Of a stretch of 64,000 nucleotides of DNA, positions 1 to 12,063 are shown in pieces. Made by a program: the position numbers and the translations under genes. Origin of the DNA: Pinus tabuliformis (Eukaryota > Streptophyta > Pinopsida > Pinales > Pinaceae); assembly GCA_031772625.1 (NCBI GenBank), contig CM062804.1, positions 273,451,174-273,515,173 of the forward strand. The letters run 5' to 3'. The notes beneath the pieces are model-generated. The model worked only from the letters and a program-made list of their open reading frames with translations, searched no databases and had not been told where the DNA came from. Position 1 is the first letter of the stretch; every line of letters starts with the position of its first letter.

Positions 1-1580
1 GCTAGGATTTTGACATTGTCTTTGGATGAAGGTATAGCTATAGATAATACTTCATGGATCTGCATGAGAATTGATACGGTTAACTGCCGCAATATGCATT
101 CTTATGTACTTTGGATTAAAATGATGAGAGAGACTTGTACAACTGAAAATATTTATGAACTTGTTCTTAATAGTTTGAAGGAAAGTGGTATGGATCATTT
201 AATGGTTGCAAAAAAGTTGGTATTGTTCGAGCAGATGGAGCATAATTAATGCAAGGATAAAGGAGTGACATTTGTGTTAGACTACAACTATTAGCTTCAC
301 CATATATGATTAATATTCATTATATGGCTCATCAAATGAATATTCCATTTAACATAGTAAGCAAGTTTCAATCAGTTTCAAAAATTGAAGTTCATGTACA
401 TGAGAATCATGCATAGTTTTCTCGTAGTCCCAAATGATATTGAGAGTTTCAAAAATCTGTAAATGGTGTTAGAGATGGAAAAAAACTGTTGAAATATGTT
501 GATACCAGATGTATCTCACTAGATGGACTGGGTCAAAGACTATTTAGTCAGTTAAAATCTTTGGTAGGGTTAATGTATGAAAATCGCTACAATGTCGATA
601 AGGTTCAAGATCTTATTTTCCGACTAACTGATATACATAAATGGTTGACATTGGTCAGAATTCTTCCTATGATAGATGAAACAGATGTCCTCGTAAAATG
701 TCTTAGTATTGCAAAATGTATATTACAAAATACACAAATGCAAGAAAGTCAGCATGCCTTACATTGGATAATTTGTACATGATGCCAGTGTATTTTATTG
801 GACCAAATTTTACAAGTTGGACTAAGATCATCAATATAGAAAATATTGATTTATTTTTATGTTTGATGAAAAGTTATAATAGGTATCAGTATGCATGGGT
901 ATATGGTTTCATTTCATTATATTAGTAAGAGGATGAATCACCAAAGAGCGCCCTCTGTCAAGAGATAAATTTGATAATATTGTGATTTCAGTGAGATAGA
1001 ATTTGATAGAAAGTGCAAGATCACTATCATTAGAGATAAGAGAATGATTTCCTCAAAATGAATTGTTGGAGGCAATGTGTGTTGTATACCATCAGTATTG
1101 GAACAATTGTCAATATCCAAGAACTTCAAAAGTTGATTTTAAAAAAAGATTACATTTTTTATTAGACCATTTTTGCAAGAATGTCTTGATACATGGAGAA
1201 CAAATTGAAGGTATTTTAGATTCATCAAAATTGTATCAACAAGGTGAATTATTTTCTAAAACAATGTGGAAGCGATATCCTTTTTTGGGGAGTCCTAATG
1301 AAAATGATGCTATAACAAGATTATGCACGAGTTTAAGTGCTAGCTAATACCTACAAGAAAACATATCAGAATATTTCAAATTAGGATATTTGTGTCAAAC
1401 CATGATTTTTGGATCAATGGAGGATGAGATAATGTTTACTGCACTTCATTCTTGCAGTCAAATTTGATGAAAAAGCTCGATAAACATGTGGATACATGTT
1501 GAATATTATATATAACAAATTATGACATTAACAATTTTTCATATGAAAGAGCACTAGCTCTTTGGCAATGAGATTGTGAT
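1..1580 (+). pseudogene. hAT-superfamily transposase remnant (DUF4371/ZNF862-like type)
   Basis: Decayed transposase of a cut-and-paste DNA transposon. Three blocks appear in the order expected for this hAT group. Residues from 10-249 (SLDEGIAIDNTSWICMRI, then ASKLV-like AKKLVLFEQMEHN) match the RNase H-fold N-terminal half. The stretch near 285-600 (YMINIHYMAHQMNIPFN, then SRSPK and KYVDTRCISLDGLGQR) matches the conserved 'HC.AHR.NL ... HSPK ... VKTRWISML' segment. The block at 1045-1347 (DFPQNELLEAMCVVYHQYW) and the weaker block to about 1580 (GSMEDEIMFTAL) match the C-terminal dimerisation region. The blocks lie in different frames, with in-frame stops between them (for example after residue 79 of the first block), so it is dead. 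The upstream part lies outside the window. I recognise the family from memory of its motifs. Terminal inverted repeats were not found. Confidence 0.75.
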
Positions 1581-1945
1581 AGAAGGGGAGAAAACAATAT
1601 AACAAATATCTCTAATGAACTTGATACAAAACATAATGTTTTGGAGGCTCATAATGAAAATTCATTTGGAAATATCATGTTCACAATCTAGAAAATGAGG
1701 ACCAATATGAGAAGTGGGAGATTAATATACCCTAAGACATAATCTAATTCGATATATGTGAAGGGACTCTTATTTTGGTATACATTTTACTTTGATCATG
1801 CAAGATTACTATATGTCAATTTCAGGTAAAAATAGGTTGTACTTTTTGTATCTTTCATTGTAACATTGCACATATATTTCTTTGATGCGTGTTATTTTAA
1901 TATTGATGTTTCATATTTAATCATTACATTCTATGTTTTTTTATC
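1581..1945. other. AT-rich sequence downstream of the hAT remnant
   Basis: This stretch holds no recognisable gene. It probably includes the 3' untranslated part of the hAT element, but no terminal inverted repeat or target duplication was seen. Confidence 0.4.
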
Positions 1946-2442
1946 CATGACAGAAAATGAAGCCGGATTTGAAGAAGTTGTAACCTGTTTCTTTTCACAT
2001 AGATAGTGTCTAAATAGCATTAAATTATAAATAATTAATTTACCAAGACTAATGCAAAGCACAAATGGTCCCATTAAAGTACATGAAACTACCTTGATGT
2101 ATAGCTCTGATATCTTAAAATTTTTTAATGGTTTATATGTTGCTTGTGTTTGGGGTGTTTTGTTGAGTTTTGAGTTTTTGATTTGTCTTGGTCAAATATT
2201 GTGTTAGTCCCTTAAATTATTTTAGTTCTTATTTCATGCTTAGATTCATAGATCTAGTTTTATAATTATTATTGTTTATTTGTATCTTTGGTGATTTTAA
2301 GAAAGTCATTTTTATTTCCTTTCACTTTGTGGAATGACGTCAACATATTCACTTTTAGAATCTAGTATACTACTATGCTTATTTTATATTTCATTGGAAA
2401 ACTTTTATTGATATTTGGAAAGGGAAATGAGCCATGGGTAAC
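1946..2442 (+). repeat. Dispersed repeat, copy A (interrupted by the Tat-like element)
   Basis: This stretch is visibly related to 20187-20670. Both contain GAAG.CGGATTTGAAGAA-like sequence, then TTTTCACATAGATA, TAACTCTGATA-like text and TTCCTTTCACTTTGTGG, and both end in TATTTGGAAAGGGAAAT near GGGTA.CTA. Copy A stops at the LTR at 2443 and resumes after 19257, where AACTAAGTGAGGAGAAAAATG parallels AGCTAAGAGAAGAGAAAAATGG in copy B. The two copies look roughly 75-80% alike by eye. No coding content was recognised. Confidence 0.75.
2438..2442. repeat. Target site duplication GTAAC, left side of Tat-like element 1
   Basis: GTAAC directly abuts the left LTR and is repeated exactly at 19258-19262 after the right LTR. 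Five base pairs is the usual duplication length for Ty3/gypsy integrases. Confidence 0.9.
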
Positions 2443-2896
2443 TATTTATGCCTCTAAAATCATTGCATCAACATCAGGGAAAACCACTCGGTCCAAACCT
2501 TAAAAGCAACTCCTTTTCCATTTGGTGTGGTGGTTCCGACTGGATGTAATGGGACCAGTTTCTCAGTGATATATGAAGTGATGGATGATTGATTTATTAT
2601 GGATAATGGGAGAGATAAGTGCTTTATTCTAAAGTGTGAAAATATACATAGATAACTAATCTATCCCGAGAATTCTTCTAACAATGCGATTCTTGATTGT
2701 TTCTATTGACAAGTAAACATGTATATGACTTATAAATAAAAATATGCATTCATATGATAATTACTTTGTTCAATTAATTGAAAAAAGTAATAATTAAAAC
2801 ATTATCACACTGATCTTAATATATCACAGACATATATATGTTTAAAAGATAACAACTTGAAAACATTCAAAAGTGACAAGTTAAAGAATTATTATA

Positions 2897-2897
<1 letters not shown>

Positions 2898-2943
<46 letters not shown>
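2898..2943. repeat. (CA)n(TA)n microsatellite inside the left LTR
   Basis: An uninterrupted CA run of about 35 bp is followed by about 10 bp of TA. The same place in the right LTR (14880-14901) has only a short interrupted CACACACACAAACACATATATA. The two LTRs are identical at insertion, so the difference arose afterwards. Confidence 0.95.
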
Positions 2944-3419
2944 CAATAATAGCAAAGATGATAAATGTTGTTTCACACAGAAATAAAACGAAGACATAGA
3001 TAATAGTACCTTATGCATTTGGATCTCCTCTGATGTAAATCACATTTAAATTTTGTCTTCTAATTTGGAAATACATTCACATGAAGCAAAAGTGCATATC
3101 TCATAAAAGCCTTCTTTATCAAAATTCAGAAATCGGGTCCAGTCTTTTATAAAAATAAATATATCGAAAGTACAGTAGTGCGACTCCCGACTTAACTCTT
3201 AATACAAAATTGAGGACCCTTTCTAATAACATGAAATGATCTATAAATACTACAAAAATAACAAATTATGAAATAAATATGCTATGCGCTAGTATAACCA
3301 AAACATAAAAAAATGGAATTCATCTTGAAATAGCAGTGCTACAGTTGGTTGAAAGAATTCATTGAATCGGCTTATCTTCTTGTGATTAGAGTTGAAAAAT
3401 GGCAAGCATTGGCTGGACC

Positions 3420-6400
3420 TCTGGTGGCTGACTCATAGGACAGTGTTACTGAGCTGTAAATGTGGCATCAGCAAGTTTAGGGATCATGTGGTTGATCGCA
3501 TCTGTGAGACACTTGATCACCATTTGTTGACTATGTAGTTTTACAAGGAAAACCCAAAACGTTTCCCATGTTAAGCTGTGAATGCCTCCGATTAGTTTTT
3601 CTCTATATCTCAACTCCTGTTTCCATTTTTGATCTAATGATTTCACCTGTGGTAGTTTGCCTGGAGAGCATTCTATTATTAGATTACATAAATACAGACA
3701 ATTGTTGATTAATTCAATCGAATTATTTGTCATTGATCTACATCTAGATGTAGCTCTCTCAGCTTTCATTAACTGATATTCCCATTTGGAAAATAGAATT
3801 TCTTTATGTGACACTTGTATCTTTGGTAGGTTGGTAGCTTTTCCTTCATTTGAATCTTGCCAAGATAGAAACTTATTTAAGCTCTCATCTACCTTCTCTA
3901 ACTCAAGCTTTCCATCTACTGACTTATCGATCATAGATGTTGTGATATCACATAAAGGAACAACCAATGAGATATTATGACACAGAAGGTCTAACTGCCG
4001 TGATAGAGCCTTGGTCATCTCCAGGGCTTCAGTTTTGAATTCTTCTACCTTGGGATATGCTTTGAATTTCTCTATTTGGTCCTTCATTTGAGAGATTTGA
4101 TATTCTTTTGATTTATTGATCTACTCATTCAATAGCTCTAATTTGCTCAATGCTTGGGATAACTCTTGCTACTTATGGATGGCCTGTTCATCAATTCTCT
4201 TCTTTTCATTAATTAATTTCTCATTCAACTGGTCATTAAGATGTCTCTGTTCCGCCAACTGTTGTTCAAGCTGCTCTATTTTTTGTTGCCGTTCTACCAG
4301 TTGTGCCTCTAGCTAAATGATCACATAGTCTTTTTCCATCAATAAATGATTAACCTCTGAAACCTTATCTATCGTTGCCACTGTATATGCTCCGACATAT
4401 TGAGAAAGTTTGGTTAAATCTTCTGAGGGATTTACTTCTTCCCTCCATACCACATTCATCATTCCCATCTGAGCAGTCAAAAGATGAGAGTGATCAATTT
4501 TCCTCTTCTTCCTCTGTCTTTTGACTACAACCCTCTGCTTAGGGCTGTAGAAGACATCTAGTGGTGGTATCTCTTCTACATGCAAAATAATTTAATCAGT
4601 AGGATTTTTAGGTATGATATCAATATCTTTATGAAACTTGGCTGGACCACTTGTACCTACAATCGGAACTGTGTTGACTATTGATTTTTGTGTTGTAGAC
4701 ACCTCTGGTGTAGTGAACCCTTGGGTGTTCTCTAGAACTGATGATAGAATCGAATTGTTCCCATTCATTGATCAACTTAGGTCAACATTAATGTGTGTAT
4801 CAAGGGGTTAACTAAAGTTTACCTACTTCTACTTCTGGTGTCTTCTTCTTCTCAGGAACCTTCTCTATTTCGGGAGAATTCTTAGTGATTTTCTGTTCAT
4901 TGTGGCCTTGTGGTTGAACTGTTGAGGTTGTAACTAATAGATATAAAGGCATGGTTTCCAATCTCTGAGCCCTGAGCCTATGGAATTTCTCTAATCCTTC
5001 TGTTCCCAATATAGTCTTAGCCAATCCTTTGACCTGGAAAATTAGTTTAGCTAATGAAAAAAGTCGTCAAAGCTATCCTCTTCGTGGTCAAATCTGGAGA
5101 TTTTTGCCTGAGAAGTAACATTATAGGCAACCTTTTTAGGGTCATACTTTCTTTTTAGAATAGTTGCAAGATTTAAAAACTTGATTTTCTTGGCCTCTTT
5201 CTCTACATGTGTAAAATCATGTAGGGTAAAGGTGGCACACCGAAGGGGAAATGCAGGCCACATGTTTTCTTGGAATCCCTAAGGGTCTTTGACATTCCTG
5301 CAACTATTATCCGATATGCTAATTACCGAGCCAATAGTTTATCGGGGATGTATAGAGGAAGAACATGAGGATCAGTGAGATTGCAGAAAAGCCTTATATA
5401 TGTGAATTTATCTTCTCCAAACTAGCTACCCATTGTTGTTAGGTCAATTTCTGCTTCGTCGAATATCCTAGGGGCAGGCTTATTGAATAAGGAGTGATGT
5501 AGAGGAAGAATTAAACCATTACAAACTCTATACAAATGGTTTTTATAATGGACCTTCCATAACTCTTTGTGATAGATGTGAATGAGATTGGGATCCTAGG
5601 GAGTCCATTTCCATCTGAGAATGGGGTATTCATAAGTAAAATAGATGGTGTCCATTATGTAGGCACTGAAGTAAAAAGGAGGTATTACCTGGGAAACCAC
5701 AGACCTCTTTCTTCTATATTCAAGTATCTCGGTGGCCATTTTATCAGAGAGAATATTTTCCCAATCCATAATATAGCCATGAACTGCAACATCCATTAAA
5801 GGAACCATATATATAGAGAACTTAGCAGAATTATGGACTCCAAAGAGTCTGCATATCAATGCACCAACATAACAATAAGGAGAGGCTAATGAATGTACAG
5901 AGCACATACCCGACGTCTCATGCTTGTGTTTGGTTGGGAAGTGTCTCTATTGCCTGGTAGGATCTGATTCAATGTCATTTTCCTTTGCAAAAGCTTCTAA
6001 GAATGCTTTATTATAATACTTCTTTGGCTTGGTTAAATGATACATTTGTTTGAGATCCTCCGCTCTAAATGACCCGAACACATTTCCTTCCGCTGTACTA
6101 AACGTCCTGTCTATAGTTGTAATGCTTTCAACAATCCATCTGACCACATCATTATATGGTAAAACTTTGGGATGCGCTGCTATTTTGTGTAGGTAGGAGC
6201 AGGTCAATTCTTTCAAAGATTCTCTGATTTACTTGTAGAATTCGTTGTAGCTTCTTCTTCGAGTTCTTTAGGCTCTTCTAGTTCTAGTAAATTATAGATA
6301 CTCTCCCAGCTTGCTTTTCCTAAACCGATGCAAGTCATATATGATATCAATCCTTTCTTATTTGGTTTGGGCTCTTTAGCTATGATAGGGGCCTTGTCTT

Positions 6401-6455
6401 TCTCCACCTTCTTTCCCATCTTTTCCAGATTCATAAGCTCAGAGTAGCTCTGCAC
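3420..6455 (-). pseudogene. LTR-internal coding-like stretch, copy in the left LTR
   Basis: A stretch of about 3 kb inside the LTR reads as protein on the element's sense strand. Visible parts from the N-terminal side are: a Lys/Glu-rich region beginning MQSYSELMNLEKMGKKVEKD; a more globular region with VVRWIVESITT, FGSFRAEDLKQMYHL and IPPFYFSAYIMDTIYF; and a C-terminal part rich in Glu, Gln, Lys and Leu that looks like coiled coil and ends near HMIPKLADATFTAQ. The longest single open stretch is 213 residues (3446-4087). I do not recognise the family. It is neither gag nor pol. Several breaks make it a fossil. The right LTR carries the same stretch. It could be a relative of the extra ORF known upstream of gag in Ogre elements, but that is inference. 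Confidence 0.6.
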
Positions 6456-7307
6456 AGGAAATTGAAAACGTAACAGAGAAATATTTGCGGTGAAAGCTAA
6501 AACGGAATGAAAACAGTTAAGGAAATTTGCATATGATAAACCAAATATAATTAAGAATCACCACTGGTGAAATCATTGAAGGATTCACCCTTAACTATGA
6601 AATTAATGACCATCATAACCGCCAATCATAGTAAATAAATGTCATAATTACCCATCGTATCAGCCATATGCTTAATGATCCTTTTGAGCGTGTCTTTAGA
6701 TTTCCTCGATAAGCGATCAATGATAAATCGCAAATCACAATTGGGAAATTCAATGGGTCGGGCTTAGTGCTTTAGACTAATAGCTCTAATCGCGATAAAG
6801 GAAAATATAATAAGGTGGCATATGTTCGGTGAATAGTTTGGTTTATTGCTTTTAAAATTTATATTCGAAAACAATACCTTTCAATGAGGTTTCCTTGAAA
6901 TGAGTGCCTTTCTTTTATAATATCATAATTGGGGGATTTTAAGTCCTTCTCACTATGTGTTGTGTGATACCTCAGACTACCGATTGCGATTACGTTATCG
7001 GATAGAAGGTTTTCATGAGGACCCTTTTTGAATGCATATTTTTATCATTTTGATATGTGATCTTTGATTGCTTTATCGCATCGAAGAGTTATGGTGCCTT
7101 TCAAAAGGATATTTCACATTTTATCAAAAGGTTTAGGGTAATAACTCTATTGCATCGGGCCTTTTGTGTGATATGATTAATTCCAGGCATGTGATTTATT
7201 ATTGAATGATTGAGTTTGACTAAGTATTTAAAAAAAAGGGACCCATTTCTATTCAAATTTTTTTGATAAAAAATTTAGAAATGGGGGGGTTGTTGTACAG
7301 CACAACA

Positions 7308-8430
7308 ATTGGTGATTAACTGGATGAAATATTTATCTCTGAGAATATAATGCAATATTCAGACTTTATTAATTTGGAAATGTTAGAGTATAGAGAAAAT
7401 AATCTAAGAACAATTAGATAATCATTAACTCCGAACAATAAAAAAGTTTCTGCAATTTCTTTCTCATCTTGAAAATAAAAACATTCTAAGTTTATTTAAT
7501 CCTTGATTGGTTGATAGAGATAAAAAAAGAGGACTTCTCCAACTTAGCTTTTATAATGACTCTGTTGTCATAGGTAGAGCCTCTACTACTAGCAAATGTT
7601 TATAGCCTTGACAGGGTTACCTTTTAACCATTTAATCATTCATTGTACCATCCATTTCAGAGTATAATTTCTAAGAGTTAATGCAAAAATATATGTTTCC
7701 ACATATTTTTTGTATTTCATTTTTCATCTTCTTTATTTTTTATTTAAAAAGATAAAAATCCATTGTCCTAGTTTGGTGGCCAGCTATGACAATTCCATTC
7801 ACTGGTTGTAATTGAACTAAACAAGTTGGCTCGTGATGAGACGCCTTGTCTTATACTTATAAGCCATTACCCTGTTTTGATATGCGGTATTGGTAATGTC
7901 AGTTTAATTAGTCCCCTATGATCATGGTAAGCAGGCTCGTAATGAGACTCCTTATCTTTTATATCAAACATATTTTAGAATTACACTATCAAAAATCATA
8001 AACTTTTGTGGATGGAGTGAATGATTTACTCCTTAAGAGAATATGGATGACAACTTAAGAGTTTTGGATGCTAAATTTGGATAGGCCTTCGCTTTTTATA
8101 GATAACCTCATTCGGGTTTCAACAACCTGGAGTGATTTACACTATTTTCAAGGTTTGAAAAGATCTTACATAAATGAAAGAGGGTTTTCAGAGTTTAATT
8201 TTACCTAATTCATTAGAACTTCCTTCTTTTTCTTTAAGGCTTCCATTTATCAAAAGTAAATATTAACACTATATTCTTTAGGCAACATTCAAAATAGTAA
8301 AGGCCAATAGAAGGCTATTTACAACCTTATTTCCTAACAAACAAACGAAATTGCAAATTCAAACAAGCACAACTGCAAATTGAATATTTACAAAGAAGAA
8401 GGGGTTACCTCCTTAAGTAAAGAATTTTTT
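7308..8430 (-). other. Non-coding 3' interior of Tat-like element 1
   Basis: AT-rich sequence between the integrase region and the 3' LTR. No domain was recognised. No convincing polypurine tract (pyrimidine-rich on the plus strand) is visible directly next to 7307, which is odd because the 3' LTR should be primed there. Confidence 0.6.
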
Positions 8431-9554
8431 CAAGATAAGCCCATTAAAAGGAAGAAAATCTATCTTTCCTGATAGATCTTACAATATGAATGTTGATGGG
8501 CCTATCTTCTCGATGATTTGAAATGGTCCTAGCCACATTTTCTGGAATTTAGTGTGTTTACCTTTATCTTCATGGGCTTTGTCCCATTTCAAAACAAGAT
8601 CACCAATCTGTAAAATTTTTAGGCCGGTGGAAGTTGTATCAAAAGAGGATTTAATAACCTGTTGATGCTTTTCATGTGTAATTCTGCCTTTTTCTCTTTC
8701 TTCTTCTAATTTAAAGATTTAATTATATCTCAATTGAATAAAAGATGAATGATTTTCTTCAATAAACTGCACTAAGGCTAATGATTGGAGTGCTAAGTTG
8801 GATGGTATGACAGCTTCCTTTCCATACACTAAATTGAATGGAGAAGTGCCTATTGAGGCCTTCTGCGTTATGCGATCTGCCCATAGTGCAAATACTAAAG
8901 GCTTGTGCCAATTCTTTTGATTCTGATCAACTGTTCCCTTAATGACCTTGATGAGATTTTTATTGGTCGATTCTGCTAAACCATTAACCTAAGGGTAGTA
9001 TTTTGCAGAGTATTTCAATTTAAACACTCTTGTAATAGTAAATTCAAGTATGGTATTTCTAGAAAAATAAGATGCATTATCGAAAGTGAGAGCATTAGGT
9101 ACTCCAAACCTGATAATGATGAACTGATCTATGAAGTCAATAATTGCCTCAGAGTTGGCTACCTTCAAAGGAATTGCTTCTACTCACTTTGTAAAGTAAA
9201 CTGTGGCTGTAAGGATATATCTGTGTTTCTTGGAAGAATTTTAATAATCTCTCCAATGATATCCAGTCCCTATTATTCAAAGGGTTGTTCAATGTTCACT
9301 GGTTGCAAAGGAAAAGCTAGCTTTCTTTTTCTTCCACTGGTAGTCTGACATATTCTACACTTTCTTACATATTCATGGGAACCCTTAAACAATGTGGGCC
9401 AATAATAACCACCATGTATAATTTTGTGGGCTGTTTTATCACCTCCAAAATGTCCTCCTGTTGATCCATCATGTAATTCCCGCAAGACCTTTTGTGCCTC
9501 AGTTTTTTCAAGGCATCTTAATAAAACTGAATCATAATTCCTTCTAAACAACAC
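8430..9554 (-). pseudogene. Integrase region of Tat-like element 1
   Basis: Part of the pol fossil. The N-terminal zinc-binding HHCC module is clear at 9273-9554: ELHDGSTGGHFGGDKTAHKI supplies the two histidines, YYWPTLF follows, and CRICQ supplies the cysteines. The catalytic core continues toward 8700. The C-terminal part near 8521-8606 reads GDLVLKWDKAHEDKGK and KFQKMWLGPF, the GPF/Y-type segment typical of Ty3/gypsy integrases. In life it would insert the cDNA into host chromatin. The core is broken in several places. Confidence 0.85.
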
Positions 9555-9779
9555 ATCATCAATAATATTGAAGATTTTAGATTTTAGTCTTATGGCACAT
9601 TTATTTTTATAGGAAGATTAGAAGGATCATATCCATTTTTCAAATAAAATATCAAATCTGCATATTGAGATTTAGGATTGATGGTACTTATCTCATTGAT
9701 CTCTTCAATATTGTTTGAACCTTCATGTTCTTGAATATTAGAAGCTCCTACAAAATCCTTGACCTTTGACAATTTTCAC

Positions 9780-10190
9780 TGGTTTAATGTCTAAATCATA
9801 TTCTTGTAACGCTGTAACCCAGTTGGCCCTCTTCTCTCTTAATTCCCTCTGGACTAGTAATTGTGTGATTGCTGAAAATGGGACTATTACTTTTGTATGA
9901 GTTTTCTAGAGAAAAGGCCTAAAGTGTTTAATAGATTTGAACACAGGGAAGGCTTACTTTTCTACTTCGGAGTAATTGAGCTCAACACGTTAAATATTTG
10001 AACTAAAAAATGATATGGATGCTTCCATGTTTTGATCATTGATTTGTGTCAACACAGCTGCATAGGAAGTATCAGATGCTAAAGTATATAAAATGAAATG
10101 ATTGGAAAAATTGGGAGTGTTTAATGCATGAGCATTTATGATTTCCTGTTTAATTGAATCAAAAGCTTATTTTTCTTTATACCCCCATTT
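9780..10190 (-). pseudogene. Gypsy-type RNase H region of Tat-like element 1
   Basis: Directly follows reverse transcriptase on the minus strand, the usual place of the Ty3/gypsy RNase H. Recognisable pieces include ELNYSEVEK, KTHTKVIVPFSAITQLLVQ and REKRANWVTALQEYDLDIKP. The last is the family's counterpart of the 'RW...L..YDF.I.Y..G' end of the domain. It is a fossil with a few breaks. Confidence 0.8.
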
Positions 10191-10217
10191 GAACACTGAT
10201 TTTTTCTTGATCATGGT

Positions 10218-10916
10218 CTATAATGGTAAAACATTTTGTGAAAAATCTGGAACAAACCCTTTTACAAAATTTATTTGACCTAAAAAAGATTGCATCGATT
10301 TTTTATTATGTGGAAGTGGAATATCAAAAATCTCCTTGATCCTTTCTAGATCGATATAAATACCATATTTTGAGACAATAAATCCCAAGAGTTTACCTTG
10401 GTCAAGAGCGAAAAATGATTTCTTTGGATTCAATGAAATCCCATACCTTTTACAATGTTCAAAGATTTGCTTCAAATCATGTAAATGATTTGCTCTTTTC
10501 TTCGAGAAGATAGTAATGTCATCCAAATAGACAACAAGCAATTTATTAGTTAAACCCTTGAATTTTATATCCATTGCTCTCTGGAAGGTAGCTCCTACAT
10601 TAATCAAACTAAAAAGTATTTTTTGGTAGGCATATGTTCCCCACTTAGTTCTGAAAGTAGTCTTGAGTCTATCATCTGGATGTACCAATATTTGGTTATA
10701 TCCAGAAAAACCATTTAAGAAAGAAATTAATTCAGAACCATCTACTAAATGAAGAGTTTGCTCCATTGTTGGTAGTGGGAAGTTATCCTTTTGACTAGCT
10801 TTATTAAGATTTTTGAAATCAATGCAAATTCTAATGTCATTGTTTTTCTTCCTAACAAGCTCTAAGTTAGAAACCCAATTTGAATGTCTAACAAGAAAAA
10901 TTATCTTAGCCTTCAA
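10218..10916 (-). pseudogene. Reverse transcriptase region of Tat-like element 1
   Basis: Core of a Ty3/gypsy reverse transcriptase. On the minus strand it shows IRICIDFKNLNKAS, PLPTMEQTL, FSGYNQILVHPDD, KTTFRTKWGTYAYQ, INVGATFQRAMD and the catalytic block VVYLDDITIFSK with YLDD, followed by LGFIVSKYGI. This is the best-preserved part of pol (one 232-residue open stretch). Fossil. Confidence 0.93.
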
Positions 10917-11299
10917 GAATTTGTTTAACTCTGCTTTAATCTAACTTTCTAAGTTCGGATGAATTTTCCTCAATTTTGTTGTACTAGTTTCTCTTCAGAT
11001 ATCATTGGAATTGTATGTTGTATGATAGAAGTATCATATGTTTTTAAGTCATCATAATTCCAAGAGAAAGCATTTTTATATTTATTCAAAAGTATTATAA
11101 AAGCAAGTCTTTTCTTTGAAGTAAGTCCTAATCCCATATTAATATTTTGTGGTTTGGCCTCAATACCAAGGTTTATTAATTCAAATCTCAAAGTAGAACT
11201 CTGAATTTTTGAATTAGTAACTTGCTTAAACCTATCCTTGATGTCATATAGATCATCAAGCTTGACTACTGATTTAGGTATAGAATTTTCCTCAAATCT

Positions 11300-12000
11300 C
11301 TACTTCATTTGAAGATCATGTTCACTCTCATCAATAATCTGGTCATTATAGGATTTATTAGAAGTTAAGAAATTCAAAATGTCATCATCAAGATTGAATA
11401 CCTGCCAGTTAGTGACATTGTCTGGGACCGATGTTCTAAAAATTAATTCAACTGAAAATCTATCACGGCTGTAATCCTTGGATGGGAGGGGATTAGAAGC
11501 AACATTGGCTAGTAAATCAGCTGTTGTATTCTGAGATCTAGGAATGGGAGAAATATTAAATGCTATAAAATGAGATATAAGGTCTTGAACCAAGGACTGA
11601 TAATGCTTAAGATGACTAGAAAGGCAATGTATAGTATTCTTACTTGCTTGATAACAATTTCAGAGTCACCGAATACTTTGAGATATTCCACTTTCAGGTC
11701 TATTGCTTTGTAAAGTCATTGGATCAACACCTCATACTCATTAGTATTATTTGTACACTCAAATTTTAGTCTACAGGATAACATAGTTTTTTCTCCCTCG
11801 GGACTAACTAAAATACATCCTACTCCTGCACCGTCATTAGATTTTGACCCATTAAAATATAAAGACCAAAATACATGCTTATCTACACTTTTACTTACAA
11901 TTTCCTCAACAATATTAACACACCTTGACGTATCTGTATGAGAAAATTTTTCTATTTGAGAAGTGAAAGTATTAACTGAGAAAGTCGATGATTGAGAATT
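11300..12000 (-). pseudogene. Additional (archaeal-type-like) RNase H region between protease and RT, Tat-like element 1
   Basis: Minus-strand pieces read WSLYFNGSKSNDGAGVGCI, LVSPEGEKTMLSCRLKFECT, NNTNEYEVLI, VFGDSEIVIKQ, HFIAFNISPIPRSQNTTADL and VPDNVTNWQVF. The order 'fDGs ... G.G.. ... NN.aEYeAL ... DS..v..q ... N..AD.lA' is an RNase H fold. The VPDNV.NWQVF tail is one I associate with Tat elements, whose extra RNase H was acquired from an archaeal-type gene. In the arrangement I know best this extra domain lies after the gypsy RNase H. Here it precedes RT. Fossil with a few breaks. Confidence 0.82.
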
Positions 12001-12063
12001 AATATTACCAAAGAATGATTCAGATTAGTAGTTGCCAAGAATGTTATTACTGAATGCTATAGG

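Larger units (their letters stand above)
2443..7307 (-). repeat. Left LTR (3' LTR) of Tat-like element 1, 4865 bp
   Basis: Colinear with 14421-19257 over its whole length. On the plus strand it runs from near ATGCCTCTAAAATC to GTTGTACAGCACAACA. The outer end has drifted from the TG ideal, which the right LTR keeps. It carries a long coding-like stretch (3420-6455, -) and a CA/TA microsatellite that is much shorter in the other LTR. LTRs in plant gypsy elements are commonly a few hundred to 2 kb, so this is exceptionally long. Confidence 0.93.

Noticed and set aside
5569-5799. Plus-strand open frames in the LTRs (5569-5799, 17528-17758, 3786-3980, 13094-13444)
   Set aside because: They lie opposite the better-supported minus-strand coding of the Tat-like element and have no motif of their own.
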